This document shows positions 1 to 12,540 of a stretch of DNA of 64,000 nt, piece after piece; position 1 is the stretch's first letter; the number at the start of each line of letters is the position of its first letter. The stretch is taken from contig OZ020309.1 in assembly GCA_963971305.1 (NCBI GenBank), positions 17,477,001 to 17,541,000 on the forward strand. The letters are read 5' to 3'. The notes under the pieces are model-generated. The model was not told the DNA's origin and ran no database searches. It saw nothing but the letters and a program-made list of their open reading frames with translations. The position numbers and the translations under genes are program-made. This DNA is from Arcuatula senhousia (lineage: Eukaryota > Mollusca > Bivalvia > Mytilida > Mytilidae).

Positions 1-584
1 CAGAAAAGCGCTTCGCACGCAGTAAAATTTTGCTGTTGTCCATTTATCAAAACACAAATGACAACAAAATCCTTTAAATATGTGGATCGTGACTTTTTGG
101 CACATATTCCATATTATTTCTTTTGCAATTAATGTGTTATGTTATATTATTATCTAAAGCAGAATTTAATCATTCAGACTGATCCTGATCTAAATTAATT
201 AATTTTTTTTTATATTCTTTGTAAACCGTAAATTTTTGTATATTCGAAGTTTTAAGAATCAAGGGTAGAAAATAGCTAGTATACTTTAAATGATAAAATG
301 TAATTTTAATGTTAGTATTATCATTTTTTATTTGTTTATCATTTGCATATTCCTCCATTATTAGATTACATGTTTCCACTTTTTGTTAATTTTGATTTAA
401 ACTAGAAGTATGAATTATGGGCTTAAATTGCAAGCATCTATTGATAAAACAAACCAAATCAATTGAACTACTTATCTTAACAATTATGTTTATAATAATA
501 TAATATTTAAGAATGCATAGCAAACATAATATTTAAAACAATAACATATTTGCATGGTTGCCACGACAATACAAATATACATTT
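1..584. other. AT-rich stretch without recognised feature
   Basis: No convincing gene, repeat or RNA is visible. Open frames here are short and carry no recognisable motif. The right edge abuts the reverse transcriptase relic at 585. Confidence 0.5.
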
Positions 585-1088
585 TCAGCGACTCTTAACT
601 GTATCTATAGTAAGACCAAGATACGTAATTACAGTGCACGGGCCTTCTGTTTTGTCATCAGCTATAGGAACGCCGAGTTCAGTACAAAGAGCAGTAAAGG
701 TATTCATCAAAACTTCACAATTATTAGTACCATGAGCCCCCGCAAAGAAAAAATCATCCAAATAATGGTCAATGTCATGCATATTTGATCGGTACTCTAC
801 TACCCACTGTAAAAATGTGGAAAATGATTCGAAATATGAACAACTTATGGAACAGCCCATTGGCAACACTTTATCAATGAAAAAATAATCCTCAATTTTA
901 AATCCCAACAGATCGAAATCACCAGGGTAAATGGGAAGCAAACGAAAAGCAGATTTAATGTCCATCTTGGCAAGTTTTGCTTGAGAACCCAATTTCTTAA
1001 CTATTTTAACTGCATTGTCAAATGATGAATAATTTTGCAAAAAAGAAATGGTAATTTTAGAACTTAATCTATTATGGTTTAAAGCCAT
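585..1088 (-). pseudogene. Reverse transcriptase fragment, DIRS/Ngaro-like retrotransposon relic
   Basis: About 167 codons remain of the palm domain of a retrotransposon reverse transcriptase. Motif A is visible as KMDIKSAFRLLPI (catalytic Asp near residue 43). The motif B region reads PMGCSISCSYFESFSTFLQW, and motif C reads HYLDDFFFAG with the Asp pair intact near residue 111. The combination of GCSISCSYFE with HYLDDF is the style of DIRS/Ngaro (tyrosine-recombinase) retrotransposons, so that family is inferred; another LTR-type lineage is possible. The fragment is cut at both ends: a stop lies just upstream of the first Met, and the frame ends shortly after the GLTID motif, before thumb, RNase H or recombinase domains. 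No long terminal repeats were found. It is a dead relic, not a gene. Confidence 0.72.
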
Positions 1089-3940
1089 AAAACTCCTATT
1101 TATAATGCTCTAGAAAAATAATAGTCGGCCAAATAATAAGTTGATTATTTTTGCATTTAGTTAGATTGCTACTTGGTCATTTTAACTAGGAATTTTTGGA
1201 ATTATTCACAAATATGGGCATATTCCTCTTATTTATAATTGAATGTTTTTTACATCCTGTCAGAGAAATAACGGGTAGGAAACTATTAAGTTAAATAAAA
1301 TTGTATACGTGCTTGAAAATAAACCAGCTCAATCTTGAAAAAAGAATATTTTTTCTTATTTGATTTCCAAGAATTATTCATGGTGTTCTCACTCAAGATT
1401 TTGACTCGGATATTCGATATCCAACCTACTGGCCTCAATCTAAATAGCTTGAATTTTTAAAGTACTTCAAAATTTTCAAGGTTTTTTTATCAATTATCAA
1501 AAAGGTAAGCGGATAATCCATAATAAGGTCAAACTTTTCAAGTAAACATTTTTTTAGAATGGGAAAAAAAATTTTAAAATGAGAAACATTTTTGTCACAT
1601 TGTTCATAATAATTTCTAACGTACTTTCTGTCTAAGGTAGAGTTCTTATACACAATTTTCTCTCAGGTAGTATAAAAAAATATCTTAAGTCTTTAAAAGC
1701 TTAAATGTCAAATAGTTAAAGTTTTCTTTGTGAAAATTTCATAATTAATACATTGGTGAATTGACAAGCTTCGAATTCGTTTCCATTTTATGTGTTTACA
1801 ACCTTTTTGTGTTCTGTGTAACAACCGGACCCTATTGCAATTGAAAAGGGAGGTTTGGCAGGCCATAAAACGTTATTATACCCACCATTTCTTTTGAAAT
1901 TCCTGAACAAATAGAAGACAAGTCTTTAATTTTTCTTGATGTCTTCCCTGTTTTATCTTTTCTCTTGGACCATTAGAGTTATTTTCTAAGTTTGGAAATT
2001 TTGTTAATACCTTTATTTCACACGATTTGTAGAAACCTTTAATAAACAATACAAGTATGAATTCAATAAATCAATTGATTGCCAAAATAGAGCTGCAAGA
2101 TGCTCTGTATATTAAATAGGAAAATGGTCTTGGGTCGTTTAGTAATCATTTTTATTTACAACTGAAAAAAAAAATGATTACAGTATAGAAACCTATTCTT
2201 ACTTCAAATAATCAAAGTTAGTTTTCATGCTTTTTTATAGTTATAATAGCAAATAGCAAAAATTTACTAAATTTTCAATTTTCAATTAAATGAGAATGTG
2301 AATAAGAAAAATTGGGTGAACACAAAGTCTTTGCACGTAGAAAAAGGTAGTTTACATGCTTTACTTTGACATGATTTATAAACGTACCATTTCGATATGA
2401 AAATATTTAGCGTATCTTCAATGTAAACAAGCAGACCATGTTGTAAAAGGTCGTGTTTTTAATTTTTTCCAAAAAAATCCAAGGGGAACAAATGTATCTC
2501 TAGCTTATCAACGGATCAAGGAAGATGACAAAAGACTGAAGGCTACTTAGACCTGAGGTGCCATGCTCGTGGTCTACGAATATAGTGCTTTATCAAATCA
2601 CAAATTATTGTTTGTGATCGTGGTTAGAAATGCTTTTGTTAATGCTTTTACTTCTTGAACGCTACGTATTTCTTATTATTTCTTAAAAGATATAGATGTT
2701 TTTCGTTTGTAATGAAATAGACGATGTGCGGACGTTGAGAGTAACACGTCAGGATTCCTCCGGCACACATGGTGACGTCACGAAACAATACATCCAGCGT
2801 CTACTGGTACAGAGCAAGGAAATAATGCATTCGGTGTTGACAGAGGAGGAAAGTAGTTCTAGTTAAGTACAGAATAGTTCCAACATAGTCCCAAAGATAT
2901 CAATGTTTAACTACCATAGAGCCTTAAACATTGGGTTACTTTAGACCTTTTAGATATATGTAATCGTGGAAACTCATCAGGTTTGAAATAGTCAATAAAT
3001 ATCCATTTTATAAAAGTTTAAAATATTTTTCCACAATCGGTACCAGACGTCACATTCATTTCGAAAATAATATTTCGGTTACCAGATCTTTTAATTCGGC
3101 AATTAGAGTGCAAAATGCGATAAATATATTTGTGAAAGCGTCTATCTCATTTAAATCAAAGTTGGGACATTAACAACTGTGTGGCGAATGGATTAACACA
3201 GAAAAACGGGTCGTTCCGTTCTTCTGTCTTTTATCCCCTAAAAATGTGAAAAAAAAATCTTCAGGGAACAACAGCAACACTCATCTAAATGAGGGTAATA
3301 CTAGTATAATTAGAAATATTTTGCATATTTATTTTTTGTTTTATACAGATGGATTTATTGTAACTATTTTTGTCAGTCTGTTCGGCTCGGCTCAAACGGA
3401 TTATCCTGTTTATTACTTACTGACGGAGAACGACTCATTGACCATCTTTGACATGTTTGGCACGAATATACGATTCAATTTCTTATAATATATATTTTAT
3501 TTTATTTTATTATTGAAGTTTTCGATTCTAAAAATCAAAATTGTTTAAAACTCCAGGTGTCTTTACTTGTACTGCATATGGTCGATATCTAAGGTGCTGG
3601 ATTTCGCATCCCCGTTTGAACCTTTTGGCTTTGAGTGTAATCATTACTTTTGGTTTTTGAATTTCCAATATTATAATTCAAATGTTGCCAATGAGAGGTT
3701 TAAATATCGAAATATCAGAATACAGCATAACAAAATCCATCGTGTTATACCCGTTTTATGTTCTTTGTTATTCATTTATTTTAAGGCATTTCTGGCAGTG
3801 TTTCAATCCACAGGATAAAATTATTTGTTATTAATTTTTTTTGCATTTCTGGCAGTGTCTCTCCGTTAATTACAAGTTATTAAAAGTCTGAAATGGCCCA
3901 TATTTATACTCGACTGTATTGGTTGTAACTCGATGAATCT
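1089..3940. other. Intergenic AT-rich DNA, no gene recognised
   Basis: Frames are short and without motifs. A less AT-rich patch near 2720-2830 contains a TGACGTCA element (2771-2778, CRE-like palindrome), but no promoter or exon can be supported around it. Short open frames at 3246-3488 and 3567-3818 have no recognisable domain and biased, repeat-like composition. Confidence 0.45.
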
Positions 3941-4590
3941 GGAGCGGTGTTCTCGAAAGTATCTTAAATTTGTCTAAAGACGCGTCTAAAGTCAAATTTT
4001 GAGACCTAGTTTGGACCATCTTTAGACCATCCTAATCTGTTTCTCGAAACTATCTTAGACGCGTCTTTTGTTAGGACGTCTCAATATAGATTTAATACAA
4101 TTTTTATTCCTACAAAATTAAAAAATTTCCTTTTTTAAAGAATATATTCCTCTGAATGTACACCAAATGGGCTACGATTTGAATGCTAAAGCTAAAAGTC
4201 AAAACTTTATAAGCTATAGTTTTTATTTTAAATTCATAACCACGTTGTCCTAAAATAATTAAAACAACATACAGGGTCATCGAAGTATGTGAAAATAAGT
4301 TCAAAGTTTAAAATCATGCATGATGACTTGAATACAAGATAATCGATGATTAAATGTCATTAGGTGAACACCTGGACAAAATATAGTGAGTTATAGTGTA
4401 TAAAATAAGTAAAATTTAAGATTGGATGGTCTAAAGACATCAAATCTGGTGTCTTATTTAGTTTTTATCCTAAAATAAGACAAGAACTTAAAATAGGACT
4501 GCTTCGAGAACACGACTTAAGACTATGACGAGTCTTTAGATGGTCTATGGACACGTCTTAGTCCTAAGATAGCTTCGAGAACACCGCCCC
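3941..4590. mobile_element. 650 bp terminal-inverted-repeat element (MITE-like)
   Basis: The left end reads GGAGCGGTGTTCTCGAA and the right end, reverse-complemented, reads GGGGCGGTGTTCTCGAA, followed on both sides by variants of CTATCTTA. Inside each end are further short repeats of the GACGCGTCT / GTCTAAAGAC type, in both orientations. No transposase frame is present, so it is non-autonomous. I could not identify a clean target-site duplication. A one-ended relative lies at 21361-21550. The superfamily is not resolved from the ends alone. Confidence 0.75.
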
Positions 4591-5508
4591 TGATTATAAG
4601 TCTTAAATGTCAAAAATATTCTAAAGTGTACTTGACCAGGTCTTAATTTGTTCTTTCTTTTCTTAACCTGTACATGACCTTGAAATAAGTCTTTATTTTA
4701 CTAGACCAAAGACTTTTAAAGTTCTCGACTTTACTCGACACAGATTTTAGATTTCTCGCACAGTTAAAGTTGGGCTTGCTTCCCCATTGACTCAATGTAA
4801 AATAATTTTGTTAAAAAAAATAATTTTCTACCTACCTATTCTAATTTTGAAGAGTAGGAAGCAGGAAACAAACATATATTTTGTTTTGGCCTAAACTTTA
4901 ATTGATAATGTCTTTTTTGAATATTTAAAACATTACAAGACATAATGATGCTTTAATTGCCTATGCATGCTGTCATGATGCAATTGTGTTCCTAATACTA
5001 AATGAGTAATTTGAAAACAAAGTCTGAATTTCATGTATTTATGATTGATAACATTATACATGTACTTTTATGAAGAATAAAGCATAATGGGAAAGCAGCA
5101 CTCTTAAACTTTGCTAAATCTTCTTCATGATAAATAACATTTTCATTTAATGTGATAATGCCTTTGGATGAAAATGTTTGAATTTATTCTTGAAATAACA
5201 TGAAAACCTCGCTTATAGATTTCCATTTGTTTTTGTTTTAGTTCACTCTCAATTTTAACCTTAGTATATGAATTGTCTAGATCATGATTTACTCGTACCA
5301 TGCTACTTTAGATCCATATGATATGTTATTTTAACTATGATTTTAAAAGACATAGAAAGACCTTCAAATCGTCAGCTTGAAATTGCTAATATTTACAATC
5401 ATATCACTTATGCAATGAAAAGTGATGAACTTTAAGGTGTATTTTGTGTTGTTAATTATTAAACAATTGCTTTCTGTCTGATACTTAAATTGAATTTATG
5501 AAAGGATG
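4591..5508. other. AT-rich spacer
   Basis: No gene is visible. Around 4640-4760 there are degenerate runs of GACC, AAGTC and CTCGAC words resembling the minisatellite at 9316-9398, but no clear period. Confidence 0.4.
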
Positions 5509-5512
5509 ATTT

Positions 5513-7494
5513 GGGCTGTTTCAAAAAAAATGACGCAATTCCTTTTTCACTCCTTAATTTTCATATTTATCATTTTAAATACAGACTTTTTGTTCCTAAG
5601 TATGTATTTCTATATACAGAAACTTCATGCAAAATTTCATGACTCTATTTTTATTCAGTCAAAAATGGTGCTTAGTTATGTAGTCAAAATTGTCAGGAGT
5701 GTAACACTTTTAGTGTGACATTTAGAAAATACTCTTTACTTCCATATGACACTTTAAGAAAACCACTTATTCAATACAAAAAAAGTGTATTGTATCATAA
5801 AATTGCAAACCTCAGCAAACTGTTGGTATATGATTGGTTTATTTATGTTTAATAGTGAAACGTAGACGGATAGTTTCAAGTAGCTTGAACCCAAAAATAA
5901 ATGCATAAAAAATTATCACCAAGCTGCATTAGACTAAAAAAAAATTTCATAGAAAGATTGTCTATCATTTAAAGAAAATACCAACTGATCAATGGATATT
6001 TGGGCTGAAATAAGAAGCACCATAATGTCTGTTAGCTGCTTCATTTAAATTTTATTAGCTCTGAAAGTTCACTTTTATGAGCATGTCAGGAGTGTAACAC
6101 TCATCTTTAAGAGGGTGCTGTTTCAATATGATGATGTTCTGCATGTCAATTTTGGGTTTAATTTATTCAGCTAGCTGTCCTTAGTTAAAAATTCCCCCAT
6201 TGTGGCAATTTCATGTTCACTATTTATATGAAATATTTGAATAAGTGGTGTCAGGAGTGTAACACTTTTGAAAATGTCAGGAGTGTAACACTTTAATTTG
6301 TTGGATAACTTGCATTTAAAATATAATTAACACTTTTTGTTGACTTTTAACCAAAACTAGATATCTTTCATGATGAATTATGTTTGTTTTAGATTAATTT
6401 GCAGTCAAAAACTTGCTTTTTGCCACTCAGACTGACTTCTGAATTGATGTTGCAATGTGTGAGCTATAGCAATTCATATCTTTAAAAAATATACAATTTT
6501 TTCATATGGTTGATCATAAAAAAACTACATGAAATGAAATAGTCCAAGTTTATGCAGCAACAATCTATTCTCTGTTTATAAATTCATTACAAGACCTATA
6601 TACCGTCCAAATAAAAATGTTACACTCCTGACATATTTGAAAATAACTTGTATACTACTTATTTTTGATCAAATAATGATCAAATTGTTCCTTAAAGCAA
6701 TATACAACTGTTAGATCATGATCTATACACCTATGTATTACAATATATGGTACAATTGTTGTTTAGGGGATGTCAGGAGTGTAACACCACTTTTGAGCTA
6801 CAAATTTTAAATATTTCATACAAATTTATGAAATAAGTTATGTTAATTGAAGTTTTTGTGCTTTGGCAAAAAACCTCAAGTCAAAAAGTGATAAACTGAT
6901 CATAATATGTATTGTTTCAAGCTAAATATTTGCTGTCAGGAGTGTAACATGCTATATATTGAAAATTGATTGCTACTTTGTCCATTAAGAACTAAAAATT
7001 AGAAAGATATATTTCTATGAAATTTTCTGTGGACGAAAGAGCTACCCAGAGGTTTCGTTTAAAGCATGTTTCAGTGCTCAAATTTAAGTATTTTAGAAAA
7101 TATGTAAACTTGTCTAGGTAAAGGTAAAATAAAAACCACTAAAAATGGAGGAAAATTTTTTTTTTTCAATGGTAACATTTTGCATTAAAAATCAATGATT
7201 TTTTCGTTTTTGAGTATTAGTGAAATACAAAATGACGAAGAATTAAACCAAAATCAAACCACTTTTTTCAAATTGGCTCCTGAAAATCCTGTATTTTATC
7301 CAAAAAATGAGCCCAAAAAGCTGTCATAAAAATGCTGATATTTTTTTCTGATGTATTTTCTTTGCAAATGCTTAATAAATTTCAAAAATTGAATATATTT
7401 GGGTCCTTAGCATGTATAGTTGGAGGACTTTTAACTGATTTGATTTTTTACCACCTATGTCACACTTTTGCGTCATTTTTTTTTGAAACAGCCC
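5513..7494. mobile_element. 2 kb terminal-inverted-repeat element with 4 bp target duplication
   Basis: The left end starts GGGCTGTTTC followed by eight A and TGACGCAA. The right end is the inverse complement with nine A, giving inverted repeats of about 26 bp. The element is flanked by ATTT at 5509-5512 and 7495-7498, a plausible 4 bp target-site duplication. It has no transposase-sized reading frame and is therefore non-autonomous. Its interior carries a 16 bp word, TGTCAGGAGTGTAACA, six times direct and once inverted. A second copy in the window starts at 44688, inside the element (equivalent to 6069), and keeps only the right part to about 46114, because the large duplication begins within it. 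The superfamily is not recognised. Confidence 0.75.
5691..6949 (+). repeat. Interspersed 16 bp word TGTCAGGAGTGTAACA
   Basis: The word occurs on the plus strand starting at 5691, 6084, 6249, 6275, 6771 and 6934, and once inverted at 6618-6633. It is essentially invariant while the DNA between copies is unrelated, so this is not a simple tandem array. Copies from 6084 onward recur in the duplicated block from 44703. One possibility is a transposase or host-factor binding site within the surrounding inverted-repeat element; that is inference. Confidence 0.7.
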
Positions 7495-7498
7495 ATTT

Positions 7499-9300
7499 CT
7501 GAAAGATGGCATAGGCCCACCCCTAAACAATCCATATGTGCTTCCATCACATTGATTAATTTCACTTAGATGGCATGGTTTAATTTGTCTAAAGATGGCA
7601 AAAGAACTTAATAAAAAAGGTTTAGCCCTTACTTAAAATCTTTTTCTGATGTAATATTTTGCATGTGGAAAACTATAGTTATTCTTTTTATTTCAATTTT
7701 CTTGTTCAATTGTTCATTTAATCTGCAAAATTAAAAATCACTATGTCATGTATGTTAAAGTTTATAAGAACTGGCCAACTTTATAGTTTTCATTGTTGTT
7801 GCTGTTGTTCTTATTATAATTGTCAATTAGTATATTAACTTTATAACTGGCTTACACTACATGTATATACATCACCATGTCCAAGTAAATTCACTTTATA
7901 TCAATCAAAATTATATACTGACATGACTGATGGGGAGAGATGCCATGCTGGGGTACTTTCAAACTACATGTAGCAATAAACACCAGAATTGCACAGGTAT
8001 TACCAGTTGAAATTATATATTACCAGGTTTTTAATTCACATGTATTTTGAGTAACATGTGGAAACAAAGATAATTCAAAAACAATGCTTAAAAATAAAAT
8101 TTAAGGATAGTTTGATTAGAAAAACATTAGTAAATTTTGAAGAGTTCCACAAAACCATGTATACCTCTAGTTTAAATGACTTGTAATATGTTTCTTTTCC
8201 CTGTAATTTTACAACCCTCATTTTAAAGGAACAACAACAAAGATTTGATTTCATATTAATAGACTGCAAAAGTTGATAAAGAATGACTCAAGCTTTGAGG
8301 TATATGCAAATTCACTTTCTTTTTTTATCAACTTTTTACCCTCTATAAAATCAGTTAAACACCAGCTATATTTAACTGACTAGATAAAATCACAGAAAAC
8401 TGAATGACATTCAAACACCAGAGCAAAAAAAAAAAGCCAAGAATATGAACACTATGAGGTGGATACTTGCAAGCTTTTTAGGTGTAAGTGCATAGTATTA
8501 ACATGCCTGCATTTGTTGCATAACCAGTATACATATGTTTAGAACCCAATTATAGAGTTGAAAATGAAAACTGCATTGAAAAAAAAAACTGATTCTAACT
8601 TCTTTGTTAACATGATTCAGGGGAAGATCTAGGATTTAAGTTTATGTTGGGGGGGGGGGGGGTGGCGTGATAAAATATAGTTTTCCAGACCTTGCCATGC
8701 AAGCAAGCTGTGAATAATTATAAATATCTGTGTGTTTTATGCAAATAGCCTACTTTAGTCAGTTTACATTTTTGTAAGTGTTGACGTATGCCTAGTATGC
8801 CTTTCATTGGATCTTTGGATCTGTGCCTGTGATTAACTTCATGTATTTATATTCAACATACAAAATATGTATGGACAAAACACAAGTATTAAGTGATTCA
8901 TATTCATGAATAATATCTAATATTTTGATGTTATAAAAATATATTATTATTTATTGTGACCCATTAATTGGAAATAATTTATATTCAATCCTTTATTTGC
9001 AATAGTTGAGAAGTCAATTGGGTAACATGCAGTGTCTTTAGTGCTACTTGGGTACAAATTGAATTGAAACTGTTCATTATCATCATGATTTTATTTCAAC
9101 TTCTTTCCCCTATTTATATATGGTTCAATAAGAATAATATAAGAAGAGTTTTCACAATTAATTACAACACACTTAAGTCAAATATATTTACCATTGTCTA
9201 ATAAAATAAAAACTACATAAGATGTTTACATTATAATAAATATCTTAAAATGTAAGTCAATGCATTCCGAACCTTGTTTAATGTTTAACTTTGTAAAGTA
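7499..9300. other. AT-rich non-coding DNA within copy A
   Basis: No gene is recognised. A run of 14 G sits at 8649-8662; the equivalent in copy B (47291-47302) has 12 G. The small frame at 8075-8269 is repeated in copy B only because the whole block is duplicated. Confidence 0.5.
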
Positions 9301-9315
9301 AGTTCGGGTAATTTT

Positions 9316-9398
9316 CAGACATGGCCAAGTACTTTTCAGACATGATCAAGTACTTTTCAGACTTGATCCAGTACTTTTCAGACTTGGTCAAGTAATTT
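9316..9398 (+). repeat. 21 bp minisatellite, four units (copy A)
   Basis: Four consecutive units of the pattern CAGACATGGCCAAGTACTTTT start at 9316, 9337, 9358 and 9379, with a few substitutions. They are followed to about 9460 by GTCGAGTACAAGTCGAG words. The equivalent array in copy B is 47956-48038. Confidence 0.85.
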
Positions 9399-9557
9399 CA
9401 GACCTTTTCACAGGTCGAGTACAAGTCGAGAAAAAGGTTGAGTACAAGTCGAGTACTTATAGACTTGGCATCATTTTATATTGACTGTGTTCCTTGCTAT
9501 ATTGTTGATGTCTCAGCTAGGTTTACCCTTCAGAAAGCGATTAGAAGCAAAGATAAA

Positions 9558-9832
9558 CAAGAGGCTCACAGGAGCCTAAATCGCTCACCTGTTCATTCTA
9601 TGAAGACTTTTATAGAGCTTAATTGAGCTGAAAGTTTAAGCAAGAAAAGACTTTTCTCTATCTGCAATAGTATTCTATAAGCAAAATACTATTTTCCACC
9701 TTTAAAGGACCAGAACCCCTTTAAGAGATCATCTTCGAATTTCGACCATCTGAAGACCGTTTTAGATCTTAATAAGCTGAATGTTTAAACAAGTAACAAC
9801 TTTTCTCTTTCTGCACAGTATATACATATTAA
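9558..9832 (+). repeat. Dispersed repeat with AGGCTC/GAGCCT head
   Basis: The segment opens with AAGAGGCTCACAGGAGCCT followed by CGCTCACCT, which resembles the start of a dispersed repeat I remember from bivalve genomes and transcripts. It then contains two diverged units about 155 bp apart, each with GAAGAC, AGCTTAAT/TCTTAATAAGCTGA and a CTTTTCTCT-CTGCA segment. It recurs at 48198-48472 in copy B. Family assignment is from memory. Confidence 0.5.
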
Positions 9833-10512
9833 CTTATTTAAATGACAACTCATTGCCTGAATCCTGAATTCTTGGATTGTCCCTGTTACATGTACATGTA
9901 CATTCAACATGTACAGCTTTTGAAATAGTTTTACTTGCCAGGAAGGATTTTTACCAGCCAGGGCCGGGGTAGCGGAACATCTGCTTTTTTCACAGACTGG
10001 GTAAAGCTGAATATGTATTAATGATTTTTCTTCTTCTCTTTTTTCAATCACATGTATCTCAATTTGACTTGTTATGAAATATTTAGTAAAAATGATTGTA
10101 TTTTTAAGAACCAGCAAATTTTCAGTTTCAACTTGATTCTAACAAGTAGATTTTCGGATATATACATGTAGCACGGCTAAGCATCTGTATCATTTCTAAC
10201 CTAAATTTCAATGTGATCAAGTTAATTTTCAATGCCAGCCATCGATCTGTTTGCTGAAAAGAAAAAACACATTGTAACTTTAGACAGTCATCAAAGGTGA
10301 CCTTTTTTTATAAAGAATACAAAAATGGCAATACAATTTTACTTTTATGTTAATTTTATGCATTAGTTGTTACAGAATAAAACAACATAGATGCATTGCC
10401 AAGCGGATCAGTGTAGCATTCAAAAATGACTTTATTCATCTCTGTTCTTTTCCCAATACTATATGTATTTATTTCAACAGTCATGTACATTTTGATTTAC
10501 AAAAATAATAAA

Positions 10513-10582
10513 ACCTAGATAGCTTAAAGAAAAGCGCTTGTTTATGATAACAAGAGATACAGGTTCAAATCCTGTTCTGGGT
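10513..10582 (+). pseudogene. tRNA-like sequence (copy A)
   Basis: This 70 nt sequence begins ACCTAGATAGCTTAAA and ends with the T-arm and acceptor CAGGTTCAAATCCTG-TTCTGGGT. The 7 bp acceptor stem and a GCTT/AAGC D-stem can form. The B-box GGTTCAAATCC is intact. The anticodon region is irregular (TTATGATA between CTTGT and ACAAG), and the D-loop lacks the GG pair of normal tRNAs. It is best seen as a tRNA-derived repeat or pseudogene. Confidence 0.55.
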
Positions 10583-11888
10583 AGAAAGTAGAACTTTAGA
10601 TGACAAGTCAAGCCGACCATACCAGGATCTAGTAAGAAATCCATTATTAAGTAAGCGAATCCACCCAGACCAATTTCTCCCAACTTATATTAGTTTTATG
10701 AAGAGTCTAGAAAATTCCGAACAGAAATCTTACATACTTCTTTTCATTCGTTTCTGTCCCCCACACTTATAAACCCTGACAAAAATATAGTATTGAAATT
10801 ATCTAAAGGTAAGGTTGATATTGAGATTAATTAAACTGTTAAACACATGACTCATTTATTGTACATGAACAGTAACAAGCTATTTATAAGGGCATGAAAT
10901 GAAATAGAGAAACACAGGAAACTTGTCTCATAAATACGATTGCCCTCAAAGCAAATGTTTAATGTTCTCTGCTATATAGCAAATCTTTATAATGAGATGT
11001 GGAATAAATGTTCACGACACAACCTTCATATTTTAACAGATGTTTTGAATATCCTCAACAGAAAGCAGTCTGGTGCCTTCAAGGAATTATAAGTCAAGCA
11101 TTTAATTTTCCTAATCAGTTACTTATTAATTAGTGAACTGTGTAAGGTAACGATAGCACTCTAAAGAAATTGTTCTAAAGTAATAGGATTATTTATTAAC
11201 TCGCATTACTTGTACTTGAGCTAATTTGATGTCTTTGTCTGGCTCCTTCTAAAAGCTTCAAAACGATTCATAACTCCATGTACAATGTACTAAATGCATA
11301 AGAAAACAACAATTGTTTTTATCAACTTCAATTAAAAACCACAGTTAACTCACTGTAATTTATTTGTTTAAAAACAATTACATTTTTTTATCAGGGTAAA
11401 CATTTGTTAAGTTCAAGGTCAAAAGTCTTCAAAAAATAATCTTACTGTGAAAAATTTTGCAGTGGTTTAATGTTCAACTCAATTGGAAACTGAAGCAAGC
11501 TGTTTTGATACCAAATATGACCACTACGAAGAAATCAGTTCGTGCCTGTTATAGCGCACCTGCATATACCTATTAATCTTGTGTTCTATTCTTTTATATT
11601 GTAGAAAGTATTAATTCATATCATTATAAAATTAGAACGTTGTTCAGTTACAGAGGTCAAGATCATTTATTTTATACTTGTATACATGTACTTCATTGAC
11701 AATGGTTAGTGCTGGTTCTACAGCAGTGACAGTTGGCAGAAAGTTACAAAAGAAAACAAATAGAAATAACTAATAGGAACTAACATAAAGATGTTGAGAA
11801 ATGGAACATAACAGTCAACTTCCAAACAACAGTTACACTGGACACAAAAGTGAAAACGCAAACAAACGACATAAAACGCTTGAAATAT
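10583..11888. other. Non-coding DNA, duplicated
   Basis: No gene is recognised. Around 10990-11095 a segment with GTGGAATAAATGTTCACGACACAACC resembles sequence at 20955-21090 and 51505-51545, suggesting decayed copies of one dispersed repeat. Copy B has a 41 bp insertion near 50370 relative to 11731. Confidence 0.4.
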
Positions 11889-12429
11889 AACACATTGTAT
11901 TGAGATCAACAAATAATATTCCACATAACATCACAACAATACAGTAATTGAAATGCCAGTACAAAGTGAGGACCATTGTTATCTTCCATTCTTTTGTATG
12001 TCCGCTTGAATTTGTATTCTCAAGTCAAGTAAACTTTATTTAAAGTCGGTAGAGGTATTACAATAAACGCAATAAGCTCTTCAGAGTTTTTAAAACTGAC
12101 ATATACAAAGTTTAGACATCTATTTATATAATTAACACATAACACATTGAATATGACACAAGGCATCTAACATACAAATACCCAGATCACATATCAATTA
12201 AGCACATAAAACATGCAGAACAAACATACACATCACAGCTTTAATAAAAAAAAACGTTTAAAGCACTAAATTGAAAACAAAAATCAAAATAACAAAATCA
12301 TCCTTAAAAAAATAGGCAAAATAAAACAGAAACAAGAACAGATTATTAGCTAAGACTAGCTTAATGTCTCACAGAAAGAGCAAGCACATCCCCTTCTTGA
12401 AAACTGAAAAAGTTAACTTGTTCAAGAAG

Positions 12430-12540
12430 CAAAGAGGCACCAATGGGACTAAGTGTCAAAAGTCCGAACGGGCAACGACGAAACCGGTAAACACGAACAA
12501 AAACAGCATGAAGAAACACAAACCACAAAATCAACAGAAC
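12430..12540. repeat. Dispersed repeat fragment (GTCAAAAGTCCGAA family)
   Basis: The words AAGTGTCAAAAGTCCGAA, GGGCAACGACGAAACC and GGTAAACAC recur in the same order at 42075-42110 and 55550-55660, and inverted at 28203-28300 and 51336-51450. In both this place and at 42.0 kb they lie next to a reverse transcriptase relic, so they may be an untranslated part of that element. Confidence 0.55.

Noticed and set aside
2771..2778. TGACGTCA palindrome as a CREB-site promoter
   Set aside because: A single 8-base motif with no exon, start site or conserved partner nearby is not enough.
5506..5718. 70-codon frame at the left end of the inverted-repeat element
   Set aside because: It starts in the terminal repeat and has only hydrophobic AT-driven composition. 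It is not a transposase.
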